Positions 6,426-12,894 of a stretch of DNA of 12,894 nt are shown here, one piece after another. The stretch lies in NCBI GenBank assembly GCA_019244945.1, contig JAFASD010000457.1, positions 1 through 12,894 on the forward strand. The letters are read 5' to 3'. The notes beneath the pieces are model-generated. The model saw only the letters and a list, made by a program, of their open reading frames with translations. It was not told the DNA's origin and ran no database searches. Both the position numbers and the translations under genes were made by a program. This DNA comes from Acidobacteriaceae bacterium (GTDB lineage Bacteria > Acidobacteriota > Terriglobia > Bryobacterales > Bryobacteraceae). The number at the start of each line of letters is the position of its first letter. The first letter of the stretch is position 1.

Positions 6426-8276
6426 TTAGCCTCGGGCTGCTGCAGCGAGCCGCTCGTCTTTGACGAAGAAATCTAAGTGCTCGCGATACCAATCGATGGT
6501 GAGCCGCAGCGCCGAATCGAGATCGTAACGCGGCTTGTAGCCGAGTAGAGACTGGGCTTTCGCCAGGGAGGGCACGCGAATGCTGATGTCCGGGAAGGGG
6601 TGATCAATGAACTTGATCCGGGTATCGGGGGCGCCACACAGGTCCACAACTTTGCGTGCTAAATCGAGAATGTTGAGTGTGTTCGATGCGTTCCCAATGT
6701 TGAAATCTTCGCCGATTGCTTCACGCCTTTCGAGCATTCGCACCAGCGCCGAACAGAAATCGTCGATATAGCACCATGAGCGAATCTGCGAACCGTCACC
6801 ATGAATTTCCACAGACTTGCCAGCCAACGCATTGACGATGAACCGGAGCATCGCATGTTCACCGGTTCGCTTGGGTCCGAAAACATTAAAAGGCCTCACA
6901 ATGGAGATGGGCATTCCGGTTTCGCGGAAATAGGCTTTCACCAGATGCTCACCTGCGAGTTTCGCAATCGCGTAGCTCCAGCGCGCTTCCGCGATGGGTC
7001 CGACACTCGGCGCACTGTTTTCGTCAACGCGGAATGAATTCACTCCAAAGACCTCGCTGGTGGAGAAGTAGATTAAGCGCTCGAGCCTTTTACTTCCTTC
7101 CAGAGCCTGAAGCAAGCGCGAAGTACCGACATAGTTAGTTTCCAGCGTTTCACGGCCGGCGTTGCAGACTCGGCTCACTCCAACCAGAGCTGCCGCATGA
7201 ACCACCATGTCCGCTTCCTGGCACAAGGTCTGAATATGGCTGCCCTCCAGCAAACTTCCTTCGACAGCGCGCACGTTGGGATGTCGCAACAAGCCGGTGA
7301 ACTCGACAGGCTTGCCACGAAACGCCACATCGAGAAGAACTACCTGGTTATCCTTCGCAAGGATCTCGGCAAGGTTCGAACCAATAAAGCCGGCGCCTCC
7401 CGTAATCAGAATCGTCCTGTCGCGAAGCGAAGTCTGCGGGTAACCGTTTATAGCCGAGCCTGTAGAGTAGGAGGAACGGCGGGGAGCTGGGCCTGATTGT
7501 ATTCCCTCAAAGCTCAACAAATCGCCATCGGCTGAGAGTATTTCGTCCATAGTGGGGATTATTCGTGTTCGAACCGAGAGATCTCTAGGAATCTCCGCGC
7601 TCAGTTTGTCTCGACCGGATGGAGGAATGCAGATCAGAACTTCATCTACTTTCAGTTTCTTGACCTGTTGAGATAAGGATGAGATAGGCCCGAGAACAGG
7701 CACACCAGCGATCACAGAACCTACCTTATGAGGATCATCATCCACAAAGCCAACCACGCGCATCCCCGGGCTAAGCACCATCTCGTTAGCGACGGTGATG
7801 CCGTGTATACCAGCGCCAGCCAGCAAAATTCTTCGGCCGCTTGCTTCACCGCTTTCTCTATTGGCGCGCCTGTCAATGATCCGCCGCAAACCCCGGATAC
7901 TAAGTGTGCCGAGCAACGACATCACGAACTCCATCGCGATGACGCCAATGGGCAGCCTTACGATGTCTAAAGTCTGCCAGGACGGCAATGCAAGCCTCAG
8001 GCCAAGTAGAACGAAAGAGAAACCGGCGTAGACCTGGCAGATTCGAATGACGTCAAGAATGCTCAAATAGCGCCACTTATGTTTGTGTAGACCAAAAATG
8101 AATTGCGCAAGCAAACGCCCGAGAACCACAGGCACCACCAAAATTAGGAACTGCCGCTGCTGATAGGCGGGAATCGCGCCATCGTATCGGGCAAGATAGG
8201 CCAGATAAAGCGCGCAGGCTGTAATTAGTCCGTCGATTAGGAATCGGGCTGTGCGACTACTCAGTTTGTCAATCAT
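6426..8276 (-). CDS. Fusion protein: WbpM/PglF-like membrane module plus UDP-glucuronate-decarboxylase-like SDR
   Basis: In the longest frame (start 8291, 621 residues) the order is four membrane helices (about 16-34, 47-66, 84-103, 112-132), a first Rossmann domain (about 152-265) with GAGIHG (159-164) and VVGFVDDDP (179-187), a short linker, then a complete extended SDR (about 290-605). The SDR has TGGAGFIG (297-304), STSEVFG (410-416) and the catalytic Y440-x3-K444. The first two modules are those of PglF/WbpM/CapD sugar dehydratases. The SDR is not their usual catalytic domain: STSEVFG and the GNASNTLNILDLA region (533-545) look more like UDP-glucuronate decarboxylases or related epimerases. 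The start at 8276 is preferred because GAGGTG precedes it. The gene would be last in the minus-strand glycan operon and ends facing a strong terminator. Exact substrate and reaction are unknown; a nucleotide-sugar decarboxylase, epimerase or 4,6-dehydratase are all possible. Confidence 0.85.
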   Translation of the reverse strand: MIDKLSSRTARFLIDGLITACALYLAYLARYDGAIPAYQQRQFLILVVPVVLGRLLAQFIFGLHKHKWRYLSILDVIRICQVYAGFSFVLLGLRLALPSWQTLDIVRLPIGVIAMEFVMSLLGTLSIRGLRRIIDRRANRESGEASGRRILLAGAGIHGITVANEMVLSPGMRVVGFVDDDPHKVGSVIAGVPVLGPISSLSQQVKKLKVDEVLICIPPSGRDKLSAEIPRDLSVRTRIIPTMDEILSADGDLLSFEGIQSGPAPRRSSYSTGSAINGYPQTSLRDRTILITGGAGFIGSNLAEILAKDNQVVLLDVAFRGKPVEFTGLLRHPNVRAVEGSLLEGSHIQTLCQEADMVVHAAALVGVSRVCNAGRETLETNYVGTSRLLQALEGSKRLERLIYFSTSEVFGVNSFRVDENSAPSVGPIAEARWSYAIAKLAGEHLVKAYFRETGMPISIVRPFNVFGPKRTGEHAMLRFIVNALAGKSVEIHGDGSQIRSWCYIDDFCSALVRMLERREAIGEDFNIGNASNTLNILDLARKVVDLCGAPDTRIKFIDHPFPDISIRVPSLAKAQSLLGYKPRYDLDSALRLTIDWYREHLDFFVKDERLAAAARG

Positions 8277-8281
8277 GTTTG

Positions 8282-8287
8282 CACCTC
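8282..8287 (-). promoter_or_regulatory. Shine-Dalgarno deciding the start of the fusion protein
   Basis: On the minus strand GAGGTG is followed by 5 nt and ATG at 8276. The in-frame ATG at 8291 has no ribosome binding site and the GAGGTG would lie inside its coding sequence. Starting at 8276 gives 616 residues. Confidence 0.6.
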
Positions 8288-8356
8288 GCATTTTTCAGAA
8301 AATCAGCATTCACCCGGAAACCGGGCGGATCAATGGTAGAAATATTTAGTCGAGAG

Positions 8357-8375
8357 AAGACCCTGACTGGGTCTT
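8357..8375 (-). terminator. Hairpin after the E1 beta gene, possible attenuator within the operon
   Basis: AAGACCC (8357-8363) and GGGTCTT (8369-8375) form a perfect 7-bp stem with a 5-nt loop, 18 nt past the E1 beta stop on the minus strand. No good T-tract follows (CTCTCG, then a later AT-rich stretch), so termination would be partial at best. A second small stem, CCCGG-AAA-CCGGG (8313-8325), lies nearer the next gene. The pair could reduce expression of the fusion gene relative to the E1 genes or protect the mRNA end. Confidence 0.35.
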
Positions 8376-8393
8376 AGATACTGGTCTGTGTGG

Positions 8394-9377
8394 TCAAACC
8401 TTGGCCGCCAAAATACCCTCGACGGCAGTTATGATGCTATCCGCTGTAGGATAGTACGCTTCTTCCAGGGCGGCGCTAACCGGCGCAGGCGCATCGGGGA
8501 GAGTCACGCGCGAGATAGGTGCAGTTAAATCGGCAAACATCTCGCACGCCACCGCGGCCGCTATTTCGGAAGCCACTCCGCAGGTTTCCCATCCGCCATC
8601 TGCGACGACTAGCCTTCCAGTTTTTCGAACAGAATCGAATACGAGTTCTTTGTGCCAAGGCTTAATCGATCGCAGATCGACCACTTCCGCGTCGATGCCG
8701 TTTCGGCCCAGCGTCTCCGCTGCTTGCATCGCCATCGACACCATGTAGGATGCCGCAACAATGGTAATGTCACTCCCGGTTCGACGCACAACAGCCTCTC
8801 CGAGGGGCACACTGTAGATTTCCTCCGGAACATCTTCTTCCGCGGCATACAACCATCGATCGTCGATATACATTACCGGATTGCCGTCGTTAACGGCGCC
8901 AATCAGTAATCCCTTGGCATCATAAGGCGTGCTGGGCATGACTACCTTCAGACCGGGGATGTGCATGAACAGCCCCTGCAACGCTTGAGAATGCTGAGCA
9001 CCTTGTTGACCGCCCCGGTTGATGACCGCTCTAATAACAACCGGCGCATGTACTTGTCCGCCAAAAAGGTAACACCAGTTAGCGGCTTGATTAATGATGG
9101 GATCGATCGCGAGCACCATGAAGTCCATGCGGGGATGGAACACGATGGGCCGCATACCAGCTATAGCGGCGCCGACGGCAGCCGCAGTAACGGCATTTTC
9201 ACTCGTTGGGGAATCCAGAACCCGTTCTCTTCCGAATTGTTTATCAAGGTCCTGCAAACTTCCGCCTGCATACCAGGGGCTCCACAGCCCTTGCCCGATT
9301 ACGAAAACGCGGGGGTCAGAAGATAGAAGTTGCTCGTGAGCTTCACGGATGGCTTGCACGTAGGTGAGTTTACGCAT
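8394..9377 (-). CDS. TPP-dependent dehydrogenase/transketolase-like E1 beta subunit
   Basis: This 327-residue protein matches the E1 beta fold of 2-oxoacid dehydrogenases: an N-terminal pyrimidine-binding domain and a C-terminal transketolase C domain. The TPP-activating glutamate is E60 in DSPTSEN, and the conserved active-site His is H129 in AQHSQ. VVMPSTPYDAKGLL (145-158) and VVDLRSIKPW are typical of the family. The usual GEDV near the N-terminus is replaced by GQGLWSPWYAGG (28-39), a variant I associate with E1 pairs in surface-polysaccharide loci rather than central metabolism. It starts 13 nt after the stop of the alpha subunit, so the two are probably translated together as an alpha2beta2 enzyme. 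No E2 or E3 gene is visible. Likely role: generating and transferring a two-carbon unit in sugar biosynthesis (inference). Acetoin or pyruvate dehydrogenase E1 beta are alternatives. Confidence 0.88.
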   Translation of the reverse strand: MRKLTYVQAIREAHEQLLSSDPRVFVIGQGLWSPWYAGGSLQDLDKQFGRERVLDSPTSENAVTAAAVGAAIAGMRPIVFHPRMDFMVLAIDPIINQAANWCYLFGGQVHAPVVIRAVINRGGQQGAQHSQALQGLFMHIPGLKVVMPSTPYDAKGLLIGAVNDGNPVMYIDDRWLYAAEEDVPEEIYSVPLGEAVVRRTGSDITIVAASYMVSMAMQAAETLGRNGIDAEVVDLRSIKPWHKELVFDSVRKTGRLVVADGGWETCGVASEIAAAVACEMFADLTAPISRVTLPDAPAPVSAALEEAYYPTADSIITAVEGILAAKV

Positions 9378-9390
9378 ATTGTCTTTCGTC

Positions 9391-10425
9391 TTAGTTCGCG
9401 ACAGGAAAAGTCATTCCCTCTGCTCGGCTTTGGGCGCCAGAGTAAAACACATGCTCTAGTAACTCGTGTTTAGCGGGATATGGTGAACGGCGTGAATATT
9501 CAACCGCTTGGTCCAGTTCGGCCAGCGTTTCTTCCGCGATGCGGTCAAAATCCGCTTCTGTGGCGCCTAGGTCTAAGAGGCGTTTCATCACAGGTGGAAT
9601 CGGATCTTTCGGCAGCCATTCGCATACATCGTCCCTTCGCCGGATACCGACATCGATATCGGTTGAGGGACCGACGTGACCTCGCCAGCGAAATGTTTTG
9701 CACTCCAGGAGGGTTGGCCCTTCTCCTGCGCGGGCGCGCCGCACAGCCTCGAGGGCTGCTTTGTGGACTGCAATTACATCGTTCCCGTCGACCACGATGC
9801 CCGGAATACCGTGCGCATCACCTGACTTGTAGATATCTCCTTCGGAAAGATATTCCTGAATATGCATATGGCATTGGTACAGATTGTTTTCGCACACAAA
9901 GATAACGGGCAATTTATAAATGGCCGCGAGATTTAGCGATTCATGGAAATGGCCTTCCGCGGTCGCGCCATCACCGAAGAAGGAAACCGAGACCCTACCG
10001 TCGTGGCGGAGCTTAGAAGCTAAGCCAGCGCCCACAGCCAGAGGAATAGTCGCCGAAAGCAGCGGGACGGTCCCGAGGATGCCCACCTCGGCCGCAAGCA
10101 AATGCATGGATCCGCCTCGTCCCTTAGAGCAGCCTGTCCTTTTCCCGTAAATTTCGGCAAGCATGGACGCCAGATTGCCGCCTTTGGCAAGGTAATGACC
10201 ATGCGATCGGTGTGCCGTCCATACATAGTCGTTTTTCTGAAGCGCGAGACAGACGCCGGCAGCCACCGCCTCCTGCCCGATGTAGAAATGGCAGGGAGTC
10301 TTAATTTCTCCGGCGGTTACCAGATCAGCGATGCGCTCTTCCGAGATGCGGATCCGATGCATCACGGAGTACATTTGCCATAACAAATCAGTGTTTAAGA
10401 AATTATCTTTCCCATCAGAATTCAT
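9391..10425 (-). CDS. TPP-dependent dehydrogenase-like E1 alpha subunit
   Basis: This 344-residue protein carries the diphosphate-binding half of an E1 enzyme. The TPP/Mg motif GDG (151-153) ends in ENN (179-181), the normal spacing. Other marks are FYIGQEAVAAG (47-57), AHRSHGHYLAKG (71-82), KGRGGSMH (101-108) and the active-site loop FRWRGHVGPSTD (245-256) with H250. The length fits the acetoin/branched-chain type E1 alpha. ATG at 10425 is weakly supported, with AAGGG about 14 nt upstream. The aldo/keto reductase gene ends 43 nt upstream and E1 beta follows 13 nt downstream, so all three should share a transcript. E1 alpha/beta pairs with no E2 occur in avilamycin-type branched-sugar pathways (AviB1/AviB2, from memory), where they are thought to add a two-carbon branch to a keto-sugar. 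That role is inferred here from context. Confidence 0.9.
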   Translation of the reverse strand: MNSDGKDNFLNTDLLWQMYSVMHRIRISEERIADLVTAGEIKTPCHFYIGQEAVAAGVCLALQKNDYVWTAHRSHGHYLAKGGNLASMLAEIYGKRTGCSKGRGGSMHLLAAEVGILGTVPLLSATIPLAVGAGLASKLRHDGRVSVSFFGDGATAEGHFHESLNLAAIYKLPVIFVCENNLYQCHMHIQEYLSEGDIYKSGDAHGIPGIVVDGNDVIAVHKAALEAVRRARAGEGPTLLECKTFRWRGHVGPSTDIDVGIRRRDDVCEWLPKDPIPPVMKRLLDLGATEADFDRIAEETLAELDQAVEYSRRSPYPAKHELLEHVFYSGAQSRAEGMTFPVAN

Positions 10426-10468
10426 TTAAAATCTGCTATCCCTTCGTGTTGATTCTTGGGTCTTGCGC

Positions 10469-11461
10469 TCATGTGATCGAGCTCGCATAACTAGATTGCT
10501 GCTCTGAAGCTGCCGGACCTCGCTGCCCATTCGCAAGGTAATGGTAATCAGATGAAGCGAGAGTGAACCCGAGAGCACCGGCATTTTCCTTAACGTGGCC
10601 GGGTGATTTGGCGCCCACGATCACAGCGCTTACGCCGGGGTGATCAAGAACCCATCTGATGGCCAGTTGGGAGGGCGAAATTTCATACTGCAAGCCGATT
10701 TCGTGAAGACGGTGGACGATCTGAAAATTCTCTGGAAACAAATCTCCGCGAAACTGCGGTAGACGCCCCCGCCTGTCATTGCTTTCGAACTGATGTGCGG
10801 GGCCATACTTTCCGGTCAGAAGTCCTTGTCCGAGAGGGCCGTAGGCTAGAACTCTAATATTCAACTCCTGGCAGAGCGGTAGGATTTCCGTTTCGCAACG
10901 CCGGTCCAGGAGGCTATATGGCACTTCCACAACATCTAAAGCGGTTACTTGGTGCGCTTCACGAATTTCGCTGGCCGAGAAATTGGAAACTCCGATGCAG
11001 CGTATCTTGCCCGCGCGCCGGCAACCGTCCAAAGCTGCGATTGTTTCTGCGATGGGCGTCGCAGGATCAGGCCAGTGCACAATATAGATCGGAATCGATT
11101 CGAGCTTCAATCGCCGAAGGCTTTGTTCGACAGCCGCCATTACCCAGCGTGCGCTGCAATCTCTTGTTATTCGGGCGCGCGTCTCGCCTGGGATCAGTTC
11201 CCCGCGCAAACCGAATTTAGAAGCGATGGCGACCCGGTTTCGATAGCTTCCGAGGGCAATTGAAAGAAGTTCCTCCGACCGTCCCAATCCATAAACATCG
11301 GCAGTCTCGAAGAGGTTGATGCCATGCTCAAGGCTTGCGGGGACGGCACGCAAAGCGAGATCGGCATCGACCGGGCCCCAATCGGCGCCGCCCAAAACCT
11401 CACAGCCAAGTCCGATCCGTGAAACCATGAGGCCACTGGGTCCCAGGGGTATCATCTGCAT
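10469..11461 (-). CDS. Aldo/keto reductase
   Basis: A 330-residue NADPH-type aldo/keto reductase with a TIM-barrel fold. Numbering from ATG 11461, the catalytic tetrad is D55 and Y57 (in ETADVYGLGRSEE), K82 (ASKFG) and H129 (IVHWPDP). GKIRCIGVSNFS and, near the C-terminus, a VIVGAKSPGHVKENAGAL cofactor-binding segment complete the pattern. The frame is open upstream to 11554, but that extension lies wholly inside the sugar-transferase gene and lacks family residues. ATG at 11461 follows the transferase stop (TGA at 11463-11465) by 1 nt, so coupled translation is likely; ATG at 11455 is also possible. Within a glycan cluster it probably reduces a keto group of a nucleotide sugar or of an acyl branch added by the downstream E1 pair. 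The substrate cannot be read from the sequence. Confidence 0.9.
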   Translation of the reverse strand: MQMIPLGPSGLMVSRIGLGCEVLGGADWGPVDADLALRAVPASLEHGINLFETADVYGLGRSEELLSIALGSYRNRVAIASKFGLRGELIPGETRARITRDCSARWVMAAVEQSLRRLKLESIPIYIVHWPDPATPIAETIAALDGCRRAGKIRCIGVSNFSASEIREAHQVTALDVVEVPYSLLDRRCETEILPLCQELNIRVLAYGPLGQGLLTGKYGPAHQFESNDRRGRLPQFRGDLFPENFQIVHRLHEIGLQYEISPSQLAIRWVLDHPGVSAVIVGAKSPGHVKENAGALGFTLASSDYHYLANGQRGPAASEQQSSYASSIT

Positions 11462-11462
11462 A

Positions 11463-12056
11463 TCAATCGGCAACGATGCTCTTGACGGTCTGAACGATGA
11501 GGGCCATGTCGCGCCAGAACGTGCGCTCTTTGACGTACTTGACGCGCAAAGCATTCTTCACTGGTTTGACTTGCTCTTCGTAAACTCGATCGACCTGCTC
11601 GGAACCTAGAACCTCGTCGAGGTGACGAAACTTAATAGACGCGTAGTCGGTAATTCCCGGCCGGACGGTCAAAATCAGCGCTTCTTCGCCGCCATACTGG
11701 CTGGTGTATTGAGGGAACTCGGGCCGCGGCCCGACGATGCTCATTTCGCCTTTTACGACGTTTATTAATTGCGGCAGTTCATCTAGCTTGTATCGGCGAA
11801 GGATTCTTCCAATCCGCGTTACGCGGGGATCATTCTTGCCGGTTGAGAGTCCGCCCAGCTTTTCGGCACCCACCACCATAGTTCGAAACTTGAGTACACG
11901 AAAGGACCGCCCATTTAGTCCGCTCCGAATGCTTCCATGAAGGACTGGCCCCGAGGACGTGAGCTTCACTAGAATGGCAACTACCACCAGCACCGGTGAC
12001 AAGATTACAAGTCCAGCGCTCGCAACCACGAGGTCAAAGACTCGCTTAGCAATCAT
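11463..12056 (-). CDS. Small monotopic phosphoglycosyl transferase (initiating sugar-phosphate transferase)
   Basis: This 197-residue inner-membrane enzyme moves a sugar-1-phosphate from a nucleotide sugar to undecaprenyl phosphate, the first step of lipid-linked glycan assembly. It has the PglC-like core only, without the multi-helix N-terminal region of WbaP or WcaJ. Residues 5-31 form the re-entrant hydrophobic helix with the conserved Ser-Pro break (S20-P21). KFRTM (56-60), the catalytic Asp-Glu pair D92-E93 in LDELPQLINV, and SIVGPRPE (106-113) follow. The C-terminal 40 residues are longer than in PglC and basic. ATG at 12056 overlaps the methyltransferase stop by ATGA, indicating translational coupling. 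The sugar is unknown; diNAc-bacillosamine, galactose, glucose or an unusual branched sugar made by the neighbours are possible. Confidence 0.93.
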   Translation of the reverse strand: MIAKRVFDLVVASAGLVILSPVLVVVAILVKLTSSGPVLHGSIRSGLNGRSFRVLKFRTMVVGAEKLGGLSTGKNDPRVTRIGRILRRYKLDELPQLINVVKGEMSIVGPRPEFPQYTSQYGGEEALILTVRPGITDYASIKFRHLDEVLGSEQVDRVYEEQVKPVKNALRVKYVKERTFWRDMALIVQTVKSIVAD

Positions 12057-12894
12057 AGCTGCGCGATGCTTTGCTGAACCTCCAGGTCCTGGGAACTCGC
12101 CGAGGCGGGCTTTCGAAACAGAATACCCCCGCGTCCATCGGATGCTGCTTGAACCCTCAAATTCCGGTCCTGGAGAAACTCGTTTACGGCTCTACGGCAA
12201 CCGTGATATGTACCGTAGTCATCGATGATGCAGTATCCGTCTGGAACAAGCTGGTCGAACAGATTCTCCAGACAAACCTTTGTTGATTCGTACCAGTCGC
12301 CGTCAATGCGCAGCATGGCTAGGGGGCCCAATTTGTGACGGTAAATGGGTAAGGTGTCCTGGAACCAGCCCTTGACCAAGTGGACCTTGGCGCGATTCAG
12401 ATGGAAGGACCCGAACAAAACGTCTTGAACCCGATCAAGTGTTCCGAGACAGGAACCCCGTTCGAGTGGCCGGATATTCTCGCCTGTGATTTTTCGGCTG
12501 GGATCGACGAAATCCTTGGCTGTCGGGTCGGGGAGCCCTTCAAAAGAGTCGAACAGCCATGTTACACGATCGCTTTCCTGCTGGGCCACGGTAGCCAGGA
12601 GCGCGGCACACCCACCCTCGGCCACGCCGCACTCGACAAAACAACCTTTGATGCCATCATTTAAAAGCTCAAGGGCCGCTCGATAAGTAGCCTCCAGGCC
12701 GGAGCTGCCGACCAGGGAATATTGCATCCCGCGATAGACGTTCCGATAAGTATCGAACCCCTCGCGATCACCGCGCAACCGTGCCGCAAGCACCTTTCGG
12801 CTGTAGAGCAGTCGAAGGCCCTTCTTCCAGAGACTAAATCCAACATTTTGGAAGGCGCTATATAACCAGCGTGGAGCAATTGCCCGAGCTCTTA
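12053..12894 (-). CDS. TylF/MycF-type O-methyltransferase (5' end outside window)
   Basis: A Mg- and SAM-dependent methyltransferase of the TylF (macrocin O-methyltransferase) family. Numbering from the internal GTG at 12793: the SAM-binding FVECGVAEGG (52-61), FDSFEGLPDP (81-90), the metal-ligand region RIDGDWYEST (162-171), and IIDDYG (189-194) with the Asp pair D191-D192. The frame is open from that GTG to the right edge: about 33 more codons, including RWLYSAFQNVGFSLWKKGL, with no stop and no ATG or TTG. The GTG has no ribosome binding site, so the real start is probably beyond 12894. The stop overlaps the start of the sugar transferase by 4 nt. Family members methylate sugar hydroxyls on macrolides or surface glycans. 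In this operon it probably caps a hydroxyl of the glycan, but N- or O-methylation of a precursor sugar is equally possible. Confidence 0.85.
   Translation of the reverse strand, partial: RARAIAPRWLYSAFQNVGFSLWKKGLRLLYSRKVLAARLRGDREGFDTYRNVYRGMQYSLVGSSGLEATYRAALELLNDGIKGCFVECGVAEGGCAALLATVAQQESDRVTWLFDSFEGLPDPTAKDFVDPSRKITGENIRPLERGSCLGTLDRVQDVLFGSFHLNRAKVHLVKGWFQDTLPIYRHKLGPLAMLRIDGDWYESTKVCLENLFDQLVPDGYCIIDDYGTYHGCRRAVNEFLQDRNLRVQAASDGRGGILFRKPASASSQDLEVQQSIAQL

Noticed and set aside
8394..10425. The E1 pair as part of the central pyruvate dehydrogenase complex
   Set aside because: No lipoyl E2 or E3 gene is adjacent, and the neighbours are glycan genes. It cannot be fully excluded without the rest of the genome.
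11462..11554. N-terminal extension of the aldo/keto reductase to 11554
   Set aside because: These 31 codons overlap the end of the phosphoglycosyl transferase in another frame and add no family residues. ATG 11461 lies 1 nt after that stop.
12661..12879. Minus-strand 72-residue frame at the right edge
   Set aside because: It overlaps the methyltransferase in another frame. The methyltransferase frame itself stays open to the edge with a plausible helical N-terminal extension.
1..12894. tRNA, rRNA, CRISPR arrays, insertion sequences or integrase genes
   Set aside because: No cloverleaf-like sequence, regularly spaced repeats, transposase motifs or terminal inverted repeats were seen on reading both strands.

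Overview
The window looks like a chromosomal piece from a Gram-negative, soil-type bacterium, most likely an Acidobacteriota member. This placement is inference. It rests on the moderate GC content, two secreted proteins with signal peptides ending in Ala-Gln, a glycine-rich secreted protein whose C-terminal segment resembles one I remember from acidobacterial genomes, a stand-alone heptose-7-phosphate kinase, and a degenerate JAB/MPN-like protein with one membrane helix. No RNA genes, CRISPR array, transposase or integrase were seen.

Left part (1-2903, minus strand). Reading with transcription there is a glycine-rich secreted protein (2903 to 2250) broken by one in-frame TAA, then an HldA/RfaE1-type kinase for ADP-heptose synthesis (2181 to 1129), then a membrane-anchored protein (from 911) that runs off the left edge. 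The first and third have candidate promoters, each overlapped by a perfect palindrome that could be an operator.

Middle part (3156-6347, plus strand). An Nramp-family metal transporter lacks both signature motifs of Mn/Fe transporters. A terminator-like element with competing stems follows it. Next comes a secreted, cysteine-containing protein with one clear Asp-box, probably a beta-propeller, whose best start is a TTG with a strong Shine-Dalgarno sequence. A 16-bp-stem terminator separates it from the convergent right-hand cluster.

Right part (6426-12894, minus strand, continuing past the right edge). This is a compact surface-glycan or glycolipid operon. In transcription order it holds a TylF-type methyltransferase (5' end outside the window), a small phosphoglycosyl transferase that would start a lipid-linked glycan, an aldo/keto reductase, a TPP-dependent E1 alpha/beta pair without E2 or E3, and a fusion of a WbpM/PglF-like membrane module with a UDP-glucuronate-decarboxylase-like SDR. 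The first three genes overlap or lie within 1 nt of each other.

The most interesting hypothesis is that the right-hand cluster makes and mounts an unusual sugar. The SDR would give a keto-pentose or keto-hexose nucleotide, the E1 pair would add a two-carbon branch from pyruvate, the reductase would reduce a carbonyl, the methyltransferase would cap a hydroxyl, and the phosphoglycosyl transferase would load the sugar onto the lipid carrier. This is inference from gene content only.
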